Positions 36,987-45,689 of a stretch of 64,000 nt of DNA are shown here, in pieces. This DNA is from Lentzea flava (lineage in GTDB: Bacteria; Actinomycetota; Actinomycetes; Mycobacteriales; Pseudonocardiaceae), in assembly GCF_014648475.1 (NCBI RefSeq), contig NZ_BMRE01000004.1, positions 1 to 64,000 of the forward strand, in the 5' to 3' direction. The first letter of the stretch is position 1; every line of letters starts with the position of its first letter. The notes below the pieces were generated by a model, which did no database searches, was not told where the DNA came from, and saw only the letters and a program-made list of their open reading frames with translations. The translations under genes and the position numbers were made by a program.

Positions 36987-38539
36987 TCAGGTTCGAGGAC
37001 GTCACGATCACCTACGCCGAGCAGCCCGTGCTCGCGAACATCTCGGTGGAGATCTCCGAGGGCGAGCTGTGCCTGGTCGTCGGCCGCACCGGCTCCGGCA
37101 AGTCGACGTTCCTGCGTGCGATCAACGGCCTGGTCCCGCACTTCAGCGGCGGCACGCTGGCCGGGCGGGTGCTGGTGGACGGGCGGGACACCGCGGAGTT
37201 CCCGCCGCGCGAGCTCGCGGACGTGGTCGGGTTCGTCGGGCAGGATCCGGTGGCGGGGTTCGTCGCGGACAACGTCGAGGACGAGCTCGCGTACTCCATG
37301 GAGTCGCTGGGCCTGCCGGGTGACGTGATGCGCAAGCGCGTCGAGGAAACTCTCGACCTGCTCGGGCTCGCGCCGGTGCGCGACCGTCCACTTGCGACTT
37401 TGAGCGGTGGCCAGCAGCAACGCGTCGCGATCGGTGCGGCCCTCACCGCGCATCCTCGCGTCCTGGTCCTCGACGAGCCGACGTCGGCGCTCGATCCGGG
37501 TGCCGCCGAGGACGTTCTGGCCGCGGTGCAACGGCTCGTGCACGACCTCGGCATGACCGTGGTGATCGCCGAGCACCGCCTCGAACGGGTCGCTCAGTAC
37601 GCGGACCGCGCACTGCTGCTGCCCGAGGGCAGGATCGGCGAGGTCGGCGAGATCCTGGCCGCCGCACCGGTCGCGCCGCCCGTGGTCCGGCTTGCGCAGG
37701 TCGCCGGGTGGTCGCCGGTGCCGGTGTCGGTGCGGGACGCGCGCCGGCACGCGACGTCCCTGCGCGAGAGGCTGCCCGAACCCACGACCAGAAAAGCTGC
37801 CCGAGCCGAGCCGGTGCTCGAAGCACGAGACATCCAGGTGAAGTACGGCGATGTCCGTGCCGTGCAAGGGGTTTCGCTCGACATCGGCGCAGGTGAACGC
37901 ATCGCGCTGATGGGCCGCAACGGTTCCGGCAAGTCGTCGTTGCTGTGGGCGGTGCAGGGGAGTGGCAAGCGCACGTCCGGCACGGTGTCCGTCGGCGGCA
38001 CCGACCCCAAGGTGCTGAAGCCCGCCGATCGCCGCCGGACCGTGGCCCTGGTGCCGCAACAGCCGTCGGACCTGCTGTACCTGGAGACGGTCGCCGAGGA
38101 GTGCGCGCAGGCCGACGCCGAGACAGGCCAACCGGCGGGGACGTGCCGGACGTTGCTGGAAGGCCTGGCTTCCGTGCCGCAGGACGCCCACCCGCGCGAT
38201 CTGTCGGAAGGACAACGGCTGGCGCTCGTGCTCGCCGTGATGCTGACCGGCGCCCCCGGCGTGCTGCTGCTCGACGAACCCACGCGCGGCCTCGACTACC
38301 CGGCGAAGGAAAAGCTGGCCGGCCTCCTCAAGAGCCTCGACAGCGCCGTCGTCCTGGCAACGCACGACGTCGAGTTCGTCGCGGAGTACGCGACGAGAGT
38401 GATCGTGATGGCCGAGGGAGAGGTCGTCGCGGACGGTCCTGCCCGCGAGGTCGTGACGTCGTCGCCGGTCTTCGCTCCGCAGGTCAGCAAGATCCTCGGA
38501 CCGTGGCTGACGGTCGCGGACGTCGAGGCAGCGCTGTGA
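36983..38539 (+). CDS. ECF transporter duplicated ATPase (EcfA-A' fusion)
   Basis: 518 residues containing two ABC ATPase domains in one chain. Domain 1: Walker A GRTGSGKSTF near 36, signature LSGGQQQR, Walker B VLVLDEPTSALDPG. Domain 2: Walker A GRNGSGKSSLL near 309, a degenerate signature LSEGQRLAL, Walker B VLLLDEPTRGLDYP, H-loop ATHDVEF. It energises uptake through EcfT. ATGA overlap with ecfT and GTGA overlap with the S component. Fused A-A' chains are usual in actinobacterial ECF systems. Confidence 0.93.
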   Translation: MIRFEDVTITYAEQPVLANISVEISEGELCLVVGRTGSGKSTFLRAINGLVPHFSGGTLAGRVLVDGRDTAEFPPRELADVVGFVGQDPVAGFVADNVEDELAYSMESLGLPGDVMRKRVEETLDLLGLAPVRDRPLATLSGGQQQRVAIGAALTAHPRVLVLDEPTSALDPGAAEDVLAAVQRLVHDLGMTVVIAEHRLERVAQYADRALLLPEGRIGEVGEILAAAPVAPPVVRLAQVAGWSPVPVSVRDARRHATSLRERLPEPTTRKAARAEPVLEARDIQVKYGDVRAVQGVSLDIGAGERIALMGRNGSGKSSLLWAVQGSGKRTSGTVSVGGTDPKVLKPADRRRTVALVPQQPSDLLYLETVAEECAQADAETGQPAGTCRTLLEGLASVPQDAHPRDLSEGQRLALVLAVMLTGAPGVLLLDEPTRGLDYPAKEKLAGLLKSLDSAVVLATHDVEFVAEYATRVIVMAEGEVVADGPAREVVTSSPVFAPQVSKILGPWLTVADVEAAL

Positions 38540-39375
38540 TCGCCATCGGGAAACGATCAGCGGTCGCCCTGGCGGTGTCCGGGGTGATCGGGCTCGCCGC
38601 GTTCACCTGGCCGCTGTTCGTCGCACCGTCCAGCGACATCGCCCACGCCGGCGACGCGCCGTGGACGTTCGCGCTGTTGCTGCCGTTGGTGCTCGCCGTC
38701 GTGCTGGCGGAGCTGAGCGACAAGGGCATGGACTCCAAGGCGATCGCGATGCTCGGCGTGCTGTCCGCGCTCGGTGCGGCGATCCGCCCGTTGGGCGCGG
38801 GCACGGCGGGCGTCGAGACGATCTTCTTCCTGATGGTGCTGAGCGGCAGGGTGTTCGGGCCGGGCTTCGGGTTCGTGCTGGGCAACACGACGTTGTTCGC
38901 CTCAGCGCTGCTCACCGGCGGCGTCGGGCCGTGGCTGCCGTACCAGATGCTCGGCGCGGCCTGGGTCGCTCTCGGTGCCGGTCTTCTCCCGCAGTGGCGC
39001 GGCAAGGCGGAGATCGCGCTGCTGGCGCTGTACGGAGTGGTCAGCTCGCTGGTCTACGGGTTCCTGCTCAACCTGTCGTTCTGGCCGTTCGCGGTCGGCG
39101 AGGGCACCTCGGTGAGCTTCGACCCGGACGCGTCCGCGGGCACGAACCTGCTGCGGCTGCTGGCTTTCACGCTCGCCACGTCGCTCGGCTGGGACCTCGG
39201 ACGGGCCGTCACCACCGCGCTGCTCGTGGTGGTCACCGGTCCCGTGCTGCTGAGGACGCTGCGCCGGGCGTCCCGTAAAGCACATTGGCTCAGACCATTG
39301 GCGACGAGTGGGGGTGGCGAGGAGCCCGACACCACCGGCGAGTGGGGCGTGCGGCATGACGGCCGCGTCTGCTGA
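38536..39375 (+). CDS. ECF transporter substrate-binding (S) component, probably cobalamin
   Basis: 279 residues with about six membrane helices and ECF-S-like segments (GAAIRPLGAGTAGVETIFFL; GRVFGPGFGFVLGNTTLFASAL; GPWLPYQMLGAAWVALGAG). This resembles the ECF S proteins that sit with CbrT-like cobalamin systems. GTG overlaps the ATPase stop. The C-terminal about 40 residues after the last helix are polar. It should bind the vitamin in the membrane and associate with the EcfT-A-A' module; the riboswitch supports B12 as ligand. Confidence 0.87.
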   Translation: MIAIGKRSAVALAVSGVIGLAAFTWPLFVAPSSDIAHAGDAPWTFALLLPLVLAVVLAELSDKGMDSKAIAMLGVLSALGAAIRPLGAGTAGVETIFFLMVLSGRVFGPGFGFVLGNTTLFASALLTGGVGPWLPYQMLGAAWVALGAGLLPQWRGKAEIALLALYGVVSSLVYGFLLNLSFWPFAVGEGTSVSFDPDASAGTNLLRLLAFTLATSLGWDLGRAVTTALLVVVTGPVLLRTLRRASRKAHWLRPLATSGGGEEPDTTGEWGVRHDGRVC

Positions 39376-39399
39376 CTTCTTCTGGGTACTCCGTCGGAC

Positions 39400-39585
39400 A
39401 TGACGGATCCAGAGGAAGCCGAGGAGTTCGCGGAAGAGGTCGGCGTCGACCCCACGCCCCAGGAGGTCGACGAGTACCGCGACATGACGGAACCCGGTGA
39501 GTGGCGTGCCGACGAGAAGATGGGGCCGGGCGGCGCGCCCGCACCGCAGGACGGGGACGACCCGACCGGCGGTTCCGGCGCGTGA
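39400..39585 (+). CDS. small acidic protein, 61 aa
   Basis: 61 residues, very acidic (MTDPEEAEEFAEEVGVD...) with no signal or membrane helix and a Gly/Pro/Asp-rich end. It lies 24 bases after the ECF S gene. No clear ribosome site is visible. The high Glu/Asp content and codon pattern look like a real gene, but no family is recognised. Confidence 0.5.
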   Translation: MTDPEEAEEFAEEVGVDPTPQEVDEYRDMTEPGEWRADEKMGPGGAPAPQDGDDPTGGSGA

Positions 39586-39632
39586 CCTGGTGCGGGCGAG
39601 TACCGTTCGTCCGCACCGGGTAACCGGCTGTC

Positions 39633-40538
39633 GTGGATGCCCGAGTTGCCGTTTTTGCTCCGTCCCCTCAGCTGACCGTGACCATCGAGGACCTCGACGG
39701 TGAGCCCGACGTGCACCTGCACGCCGGTGGCCAGGGCTTCTGGCAGTCGAGGATGATCGCCGCGCTGGGCGTCGAGGCCGTGGTGTGCGCGGCCTTCGGC
39801 GGCGAAACCGGCCGTGTGCTGCGCGCGTTGCTGGAAGACGAGAACGTCGAGCTGCGCTGGCACGAGGTCACCGCCCGCAACGGCTCCTATGTGCACGATC
39901 GCCGCGACGGCCACCGATCCGAGATGGTCGAGATGCCACCGGACCCGTTGCCGCGGCATGAGCTGGACGACCTCTACGAGTCGATGTTGGTGGAAGGCAT
40001 CCGCGCTGGTACGGCCGTGCTGAGCGGCCCGTCCGACGACCGCGTGCTGCCCCACGAGACGTACTTCCGCCTCACCTCCGACCTGACCAGGAACGACTGC
40101 CGCGTGATCGTCGACCTGGCCGGCGAGCGGCTGGCCGAAGCGGTGCGGGGCGGTCCGCACGTCGTGAAGGTGAGCCACGAGGAGCTGGGCGCGGAGGAGC
40201 TGCCCGAACTGGCGCGGGCGTGCCGGAAAATCGCCTCTTCCGGCGTGCACGGCGTGGTGGTGTCCCGCTCCGACGAACCGGCGTTGGCGCTGCTCGAAGA
40301 CCAGTTCTACCTGGTGCGGATGCCTCGGCTGGAGCCCGTGGACACCCGTGGCGCCGGCGACTCCATGACCGCGGGGATTTCGGCGGGGCTCGCGCTGGGT
40401 ATGCCGTTGGAGGACGCGGTGAAGCTCGGCGCTGCGGCGGGCGCGGTGAACGTGACCCGGCACGGCCTCGGCAGCGGCGGGGGAGAAGCGGTGCGCGAGC
40501 TGAGCGACCGCGTGGAACTGGACCCGATCGAGGAATGA
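39633..40538 (+). CDS. PfkB-family sugar/nucleoside kinase (1-phosphofructokinase-like)
   Basis: 301 residues. Glycine motif HAGGQGFWQSRMIAALG near 30-46 (substrate binding), and the PfkB signature 2 VDTRGAGDSMTAGIS near 241-255 with catalytic Asp in GAGD. FAPSPQLTVTIEDL at the N-terminus is like 1-phosphofructokinase/tagatose-6-phosphate kinase entries. ATP-dependent phosphorylation of a sugar; exact substrate unknown. GTG start with weak ribosome site. The stop is 4 bases before surE, so the two are probably co-transcribed. Confidence 0.85.
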   Translation: MDARVAVFAPSPQLTVTIEDLDGEPDVHLHAGGQGFWQSRMIAALGVEAVVCAAFGGETGRVLRALLEDENVELRWHEVTARNGSYVHDRRDGHRSEMVEMPPDPLPRHELDDLYESMLVEGIRAGTAVLSGPSDDRVLPHETYFRLTSDLTRNDCRVIVDLAGERLAEAVRGGPHVVKVSHEELGAEELPELARACRKIASSGVHGVVVSRSDEPALALLEDQFYLVRMPRLEPVDTRGAGDSMTAGISAGLALGMPLEDAVKLGAAAGAVNVTRHGLGSGGGEAVRELSDRVELDPIEE

Positions 40539-40542
40539 GCGG

Positions 40543-41298
40543 ATGCGTGCGCTGATCACCAACGACGACGGAATCGACTCTCCCGGCCTGGTGACCTTGG
40601 CCGAAGCCGCCGTCGCGTGCGGCCTCGACGTCGTCGTCGCGGCTCCCGCGACCCAGTCCAGCGGCACGAGTGCGTCGGTCGCGTCGGTCAGCGAGACCGG
40701 TCGCGTGGTCAGCGAACGCCGCACGCTGCCCGACCTCGACGCGGAGGCCTACGCGGTCGCCGCGCACCCGGCCCTGATCTCGCTGATCGCGTGCCGCGGC
40801 GGCTTCGGCGGCAAACCGGACGTGGTGCTGTCCGGCGTGAACCTCGGCGCCAACGTGGGTCGCGCGATCCTGCATTCCGGCACGGTCGGCGCGGCGCTGA
40901 CCGGCCACCTGAACGACGTCTCGTCCCTCGCGGTCTCGCTCGACGTGGGATTGGAAGGGCCCGAACCGTTGTGGGACAAGGCAGGCGAGGCCGTGCGCGC
41001 CGTGCTGCCGATGCTGCTGGACATGCCCGCCGCCACGGTGCTGTCGTTGAACGTGCCCAACATCGTTGACGTGCAAGGGATCCGCTGGGCGCGGCTGGCG
41101 CGGTTCGGCTCGGTGCAGAGTCGCGTGGACGAGGTGGACGAGAACGAGATCGAGCTCGTCACCGTGTACTCCGAGGAATCGCTCGTGCCGGGCACCGACG
41201 CGGCCCTGCTCGCGTCCGGCTACGCGACGCTGACGCCGCTCACCTCGGTCGCCGAGGACGTCACTTCCCAGCGGCCTTCCCCGGCCTGGCCAGCGTGA
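40543..41298 (+). CDS. surE: 5'-nucleotidase SurE
   Basis: 251 residues. Metal-site motif ITNDDGIDSPG at 5-15, second metal ligand segment AAPATQSSGTSAS, and the family signature VVLSGVNLGANVGRAILHSGTVGAA (Asn and Ser ligands). A divalent-metal-dependent phosphatase acting on nucleoside 5'-/3'-monophosphates in the cytosol. Four bases after the PfkB kinase gene. The last about 38 bases overlap the convergent small membrane gene. Confidence 0.93.
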   Translation: MRALITNDDGIDSPGLVTLAEAAVACGLDVVVAAPATQSSGTSASVASVSETGRVVSERRTLPDLDAEAYAVAAHPALISLIACRGGFGGKPDVVLSGVNLGANVGRAILHSGTVGAALTGHLNDVSSLAVSLDVGLEGPEPLWDKAGEAVRAVLPMLLDMPAATVLSLNVPNIVDVQGIRWARLARFGSVQSRVDEVDENEIELVTVYSEESLVPGTDAALLASGYATLTPLTSVAEDVTSQRPSPAWPA

Positions 41299-41590
41299 TC
41301 ACCAGCCCGATCAACGCGGTCCGCACCTCGAGGAAGCTCTCGGTGGTCACGTCGTCGAGCGAGAACGCCAGCATTCCGAACGAGATCAGCAGGAGCAGCC
41401 CGTACATGCGCGCGAGGTCGTGCCGCCACGCCATCGCGACGCCGAGCGCGCCGACCCCGATCTGGATCACGTGGTAGTCGGGGTCCAGGCCGAACACGTC
41501 GAACCATCCGAACGCGAGCTGCAGCAACCCCGCTGACAGGGTGAGGATCTGCGGCCTCGTGAACTGCAGTTCGTCGCTCAGCAAGGCCAT
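41261..41590 (-). CDS. small membrane protein, 109 aa
   Basis: 109 residues with three or four predicted helices (LTLSAGLLQLAFGWFDVFG; VIQIGVGALGVAMA; MYGLLLLISFGMLAFSL; TALIGLVITLA). ATG preceded by AGGACGG. Eight bases after the DUF5313 gene, so the three minus-strand genes from the MarR regulator form an operon. I do not recognise the family. Confidence 0.7.
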   Translation of the reverse strand: MALLSDELQFTRPQILTLSAGLLQLAFGWFDVFGLDPDYHVIQIGVGALGVAMAWRHDLARMYGLLLLISFGMLAFSLDDVTTESFLEVRTALIGLVITLARPGKAAGK

Positions 41591-41598
41591 GGTCCGTC

Positions 41599-41994
41599 CT
41601 ACCCTTCGGATCGCCGCCAGACCGCGTCGTACTGTGCTTGTCGTTCGCGGTCCCGCGCGGCGTTTCGCTCCCGGCGCCCCGAGGTCGCCGACCCTCGCGG
41701 GTACCCGTACTTGGTGAGCCGGTAATCCACGCTTTCCGGCGCGTAGGACAACGCGAAGTACAGTCCTACAACGAAACCGAGCGCTCCGCACGCGATTGCC
41801 AGCGGCCAGGGCGATCCGAGCCCGAACACCAGCGCCAGCGTGATGGCCGTCGTCAACGGCGCGACCTGCACCAGGCTGCGGATCGTGAAGCGCACCAACC
41901 ACTTCGGACCGGTCACGTCCTTGTAGACGAACTCGCGGTGTTTGAGCGGCACCCGCCCGCCCGCGTAGTACCAGACCTTCAGCGCGGGGTTCAC
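41599..41994 (-). CDS. DUF5313 membrane protein
   Basis: 131 residues. N-terminal KVWYYAGGRVPLKHREFVYKD and a W..R pattern (GPKWLVRFTIRSLVQVAPL) typical of DUF5313, two membrane helices at about 46-62 and 66-84, then a charged cytoplasmic tail rich in Arg. Its start overlaps the stop of the MarR regulator. Function unknown. Confidence 0.75.
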   Translation of the reverse strand: MNPALKVWYYAGGRVPLKHREFVYKDVTGPKWLVRFTIRSLVQVAPLTTAITLALVFGLGSPWPLAIACGALGFVVGLYFALSYAPESVDYRLTKYGYPRGSATSGRRERNAARDRERQAQYDAVWRRSEG

Positions 41995-42440
41995 CTCGTC
42001 GCCTTGGCGATCACTTTGTGCAGCACCTCGTTGAGCTGCGCGAGCTCCTCGAACGTCATGTCCAGCTGCTCCACGACCTTGAACGGGATCTTCAGGGCTT
42101 CCTTGCGCAGTTCGCGGCCCTGCTCGGTCAGCGTCAGGGCCAGCGCGCGCTCGTCGTTCTTGTCCCTCTGGCGCTCGATGTAACCGATCGACTCCAGCCG
42201 CTTGAGGAGCGGGCTGAGGGTGCCGGGGTCGAGCTGCAGGACGTTGCTCAGGTCCTTCACCGAGCGCGGCGACCGCTCCCAGAGGGCCAGCATCACGAGG
42301 TACTGGGGGTGGGTGAGGTTCAGCGGCTCCAGGATCGGGCGGTACACCGCGATCACCGTGCGGGACGCCACGGCGAGGGCGAAGCAGACCTGCCGCTCGA
42401 GTTCGAGCGGGTTCTCCGGGATACTTGGTGTACTAATCAT
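41991..42440 (-). CDS. MarR-family regulator, OhrR-like
   Basis: 149 residues. Winged helix at about 45-105 (LWERSPRSVKDLSNVLQLDPGTLSPLLKRLE, wing RDKNDERALALTLTEQG). The N-terminal LERQVCFALAVASRTV places a Cys near 19 exactly as in OhrR, where its oxidation by organic hydroperoxides releases DNA; the downstream Tyr pair is less certain. No Ohr peroxidase gene is adjacent; instead it is coupled to the DUF5313 and small membrane protein genes. Probably autoregulated through the palindromic motifs at its start. Confidence 0.85.
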   Translation of the reverse strand: MISTPSIPENPLELERQVCFALAVASRTVIAVYRPILEPLNLTHPQYLVMLALWERSPRSVKDLSNVLQLDPGTLSPLLKRLESIGYIERQRDKNDERALALTLTEQGRELRKEALKIPFKVVEQLDMTFEELAQLNEVLHKVIAKATR

Positions 42441-42452
42441 TTGTGTACACAG
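42431..42452. promoter_or_regulatory. candidate operator of the OhrR-like regulator
   Basis: TGTACTAATCATTTGTGTACA carries TGTAC and GTGTACA half-sites in AT-rich DNA spanning the start codon region of the MarR gene, and GTGTACAC is itself palindromic. Position suits autorepression. Similarity to TACAAT-type OhrR boxes is only partial. Confidence 0.4.
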
Positions 42453-42550
42453 TAACTCATCGGCTTCACACCATCGGTGTGAGCCTCATGACGCCGTGTC
42501 GCACGCGCGGGCGTGTCGGGCAGGCGTGTCGACGGCGGGCTACGGGGTAG

Positions 42551-43387
42551 ATGAGTGGCATGGCTCGCACGACCGTCGTCATCGCCTCGCGGAACCGCTC
42601 CGCCAGCCTCCTGCGCACGCTCGCGCACCTCAGCGAGCTCGCGGTGCCGGTGATACTCGTGGACAACGCGTCCACCGACGACAGCGTCGCCCAGGTGCGA
42701 CAACGGTTTCCGCACGTCGAGGTGCTGGAGTCAGCGGTGAACCTCGGTGCGGTCGGACGCAACTTCGGGGTGCGGGCGGCGCGGACACCGTTCGTGGCGT
42801 TCGCGGACGACGACTCGTGGTGGGCGCCCGACGCGTTCGAACGAGCCGAGCCGATCTTCGACGCGCACCCGGACCTGGCCGTGATCGCCGCACGCACCCT
42901 CGTCGGGCCTGCCGAGAAGCCGGATCCGATCACGCCGCTGCTGCGCCACAGCCCGCTGGGTGACGGTGTCGCGGGGCCGGCGGTGCTCGGGTTCATGGCC
43001 TGCTCGGCGATCGTGCGGCGGCAGGCGTTCCTGGAGGTGGGCGGGTTCAGCCCGGTGCTGTTCTTCCGGGGTGAGGAAACCCTGCTCTCGTGGGACCTCG
43101 CGGCGGCGGGGTGGGCGCTCTGCTACGTCGAGGACGTGGTGGCGCACCACCATCCGGCGGTGGACCGGGAGCCCGGCGGTGATCTCGTCGAGCGGCGCAA
43201 CGCCGTGCTGGCCTCGTGGATGAGGCGGCCGGTGCACCGCGCGGTGGCGGCGTCGTTGAAGGACCCGCGGGCGTTCAAGGCGGCGGTGCCCCGGCTGCGC
43301 CAGGCGCTCCGGCAGCGACACGCGCTGCCGAAGCACCTGGAGCGGCAGATCAGGAAAGCGAGCGGACCGCCGCGGCGAGACGCGTGA
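42551..43387 (+). CDS. family 2 glycosyltransferase
   Basis: 278 residues, GT-A fold. Nucleotide-binding start TVVIASRNRSASLLRTLAHL, VILVDNASTDDS about 36-47, LGAVGRNFGVRAARTPFVAFADDDSWW with the DDD (DXD-type) metal site near 96-98, and catalytic-type ED/EE in FFRGEETLLSWDLA. Soluble or membrane-peripheral. Two ATGs nine bases apart are possible starts. Acceptor unknown. Divergent from the MarR operon; overlaps the aminotransferase end by 38 bases tail to tail. Confidence 0.88.
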   Translation: MSGMARTTVVIASRNRSASLLRTLAHLSELAVPVILVDNASTDDSVAQVRQRFPHVEVLESAVNLGAVGRNFGVRAARTPFVAFADDDSWWAPDAFERAEPIFDAHPDLAVIAARTLVGPAEKPDPITPLLRHSPLGDGVAGPAVLGFMACSAIVRRQAFLEVGGFSPVLFFRGEETLLSWDLAAAGWALCYVEDVVAHHHPAVDREPGGDLVERRNAVLASWMRRPVHRAVAASLKDPRAFKAAVPRLRQALRQRHALPKHLERQIRKASGPPRRDA

Positions 43388-44429
43388 TGCCCTCGTCGAT
43401 CTGCTCCGGCGTGACGCCGGAGAACGCGAGGCGCATGGCGTTGTCGCCGCCCTCCAGCAGGAAGTCCGAACCCTTCACGAACTCGACGCCGTGCTCCTTG
43501 GCAACTCCGAAGAGCTTCTCGATCGACACGCCCGGCAGTTCGACCCACATGAAGTAGCCGCCCTGCGGCGCGGTGAAGATCGCCTCCGGCAGCTCGCGCT
43601 TCAGGGCCGTGACGAGGGCGTCGCGGCGGGCGCGCAGTGCGGTGCGGACGTTGACGATCGACTCCTCGATGCGGCCGGAGCGGCAGTACGAGTTCACGAT
43701 CGACTGCGCCACCATGTTCGGCGAGATGTACGTGGTGGTCGCGATGTCCTGGATCTTCTTGATGACGGCCTTCGGGCCGACCAGGTAGCCGCAGCGGATG
43801 CCGGGCGCCATGGTCTTCGAGAACGACGACGCGTAGACGACCTTCTCGTTCTTGTCCTGCGACAGCATGGTCGGCAGGGGCTCGCCCTCGAACCGGACCT
43901 TGATGTACGGGTCGTCCTCGAACAGCACGAAGTCGTACTTGGCCGCGAGGTCGAGCAGCCGCGCGCGCTTGGCCTCGGACAGCGTGTAGCCGGCCGGGTT
44001 GTGGAAGTTCGGGATGATGTGCGCGAGCGACGGCCGCACACCGCTCTCCAGCAGCTGCTCCAGCGCGTCGACGTTGATGCCGTCGGTCTCCAGCTCGATG
44101 GCGTGGATCTTGGCACCGCGCTGGCGCAGGTTCAGCAGCGTGCGGTCGTAGGTCGGCGCCTCGACCACCACGTCGTCGCCCGGCTGCACGAGCAGCTCGA
44201 AGAGGAACGCGTCGGCCTGCATCGAGCCGTTGGTGACGAGCACCTGCTCCGGCTCCACGCCGTGCTGCTCCGCGAGCCACTGCCGCAGCGGCACGTAACC
44301 GACGCTCGTGCCGTACGCGAACGTGCCGCCAGGGTCGTCGGTGAAGGCTTTCTGCGCTGCTTCGCGCAGGCCCTCCTGGTCGATGATGTCGAGAGAGGGT
44401 GCTCCGCGCGTGAACAGAATCGAGGCCAT
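43350..44429 (-). CDS. PLP-dependent class I/II aminotransferase (2-aminoadipate type)
   Basis: 359 residues from ATG 44429. Conserved features: FAYGTSVGYVPLRQWL, NGSMQADAFLFELLVQPGDDVVVEAPTYDR, IIPNFHNPAGYTLS, and the PLP lysine in YASSFSKTMAPGIRCGYL. The sequence resembles the catalytic half of MocR proteins and LysN-type aminotransferases acting on aromatic or aminoadipate substrates, without the GntR DNA-binding domain. TACGCT seven bases before the ATG and no SD suggest a leaderless message; TTG 44444 is an alternative start. Confidence 0.88.
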   Translation of the reverse strand: MASILFTRGAPSLDIIDQEGLREAAQKAFTDDPGGTFAYGTSVGYVPLRQWLAEQHGVEPEQVLVTNGSMQADAFLFELLVQPGDDVVVEAPTYDRTLLNLRQRGAKIHAIELETDGINVDALEQLLESGVRPSLAHIIPNFHNPAGYTLSEAKRARLLDLAAKYDFVLFEDDPYIKVRFEGEPLPTMLSQDKNEKVVYASSFSKTMAPGIRCGYLVGPKAVIKKIQDIATTTYISPNMVAQSIVNSYCRSGRIEESIVNVRTALRARRDALVTALKRELPEAIFTAPQGGYFMWVELPGVSIEKLFGVAKEHGVEFVKGSDFLLEGGDNAMRLAFSGVTPEQIDEGITRLAAAVRSLS

Positions 44430-44459
44430 GCGCGGAGCGTACAACTCCCACGATTTGGG

Positions 44460-45656
44460 CTACGGCCTATATACGTATGCGTTGAGCTGCTGCACCGCCT
44501 GGGCCGCGTTGCCGAGGTGATAAAGGTCAACCGAAAGGTAGTTCGGCTTCTTGCGGGCCGCGGGCTGGCAGAACTGCTGGGCCCGGTTCGCGAGCTTGCT
44601 GTTGTCCGTCGTCGCCGTGCCGCTGAACGGAACGTTGCGGAAGTGGTTCATGACGAACAACGGCTGGAACGAGCCCGTGGCCGTGAGCGGTTTTTCATCC
44701 CATCGGCTGTAGCAGGACCAGTCGGAGGTGCCCAGGCCCGGCCCCATCGACCAGTAGTTCTCGACCGTCCAGTCCTTCTGGTACAGCACGCCCGAGTCCT
44801 CCCGGCCGTCCTTGCCGTGGTCGGTGAAGATGATCAGGCGCTTGTTGGCGTTCTGCAGCTGGCTGCGCGTCGGCCACCCGTTCTCGCGCACTCCTTCCGC
44901 GCGGAAGAGGACGTCGTTCAGCCCCTGCACCCGCCGCAGTTCGCCGCGCAGCACGTCGGCCGACACGTAGTCCTCCAGGAACACCGTGACGATCTCGCTC
45001 CGATTGTTCCGGAGAAAATCCACAATTCGCTGAAGGTCGACGTTGAGCGCCACCGGCCTGCTCACGAGCGTGCAGCTGTTGTGACACAGGATCGCCCCGT
45101 CGGGCGTCTGGTGGATGTCCAGCATGAAGCCCCGCACGCCGTCGTCGAGCTGCTGCACGATGCCGCGCGTCTGGTTCTTGGCGAGGTTGACGAACGGCGG
45201 CGCGAACCCGCCGTCCACCCCGTTCGCGTACGCGTTGTGGGCGGTCAGGAACGTCATCTGGTCGAGCCGCGGGTCTGGTGGCATCGGCTCGGTCCGGCTG
45301 GTGACCGGCGTCAGGTACCAGCGCGACTCGCCGTTCAGGCTGAAGAACTCCCATTGATCACCGAACTGCTTCAGCTCGTGAACCGCATCCCCCTGTGCAC
45401 ACGAACCCACGGTGAGCTGACGGGTGATGCACTGACCCGGTGAGTCGGTGTTCTCGAACCTCCCGTCACTCAGTCGCCATTGCTGGTGGTCCTCGTTGCC
45501 CTTCGGGCGGTGCAGGGCCAGTCCGGTGCCGCTCTGGGCGACGTTGAGGCCGGTCCGGACACCGGTGATGTAGTACGTGCCCGACGGAGCCGCGTGCGCG
45601 GTGGTCGGCACCAGGGGAAGCAGCAGCAGAGCTGCGACGGCAGGGAGGTATCGCAC
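44460..45656 (-). CDS. secreted PI-PLC X-domain-like phosphodiesterase with N-terminal lectin-like region
   Basis: 398 residues from GTG (an upstream GTG at 45677 gives a less typical signal peptide). Signal RYLPAVAALLLLPLVPTTAHA. Residues about 25-120 look like a ricin-B/beta-trefoil-type module (GTYYITGVRTGLNVAQSGTG; QQWRLSDGRFENTDSPGQC). The rest is a TIM-barrel PLC-like domain with LTAHNAYANG (first His), GFMLDIHQTPDGAILCHN (second His) and EIVTVFLEDY. It should cleave phosphodiesters of inositol-type lipids or related polymers outside the cell. An 8-bp inverted repeat lies upstream of its start. Confidence 0.82.
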   Translation of the reverse strand: MRYLPAVAALLLLPLVPTTAHAAPSGTYYITGVRTGLNVAQSGTGLALHRPKGNEDHQQWRLSDGRFENTDSPGQCITRQLTVGSCAQGDAVHELKQFGDQWEFFSLNGESRWYLTPVTSRTEPMPPDPRLDQMTFLTAHNAYANGVDGGFAPPFVNLAKNQTRGIVQQLDDGVRGFMLDIHQTPDGAILCHNSCTLVSRPVALNVDLQRIVDFLRNNRSEIVTVFLEDYVSADVLRGELRRVQGLNDVLFRAEGVRENGWPTRSQLQNANKRLIIFTDHGKDGREDSGVLYQKDWTVENYWSMGPGLGTSDWSCYSRWDEKPLTATGSFQPLFVMNHFRNVPFSGTATTDNSKLANRAQQFCQPAARKKPNYLSVDLYHLGNAAQAVQQLNAYVYRP

Positions 45657-45689
45657 GGTGACCAGAGTCACCCACACGAGTGAGACGTG

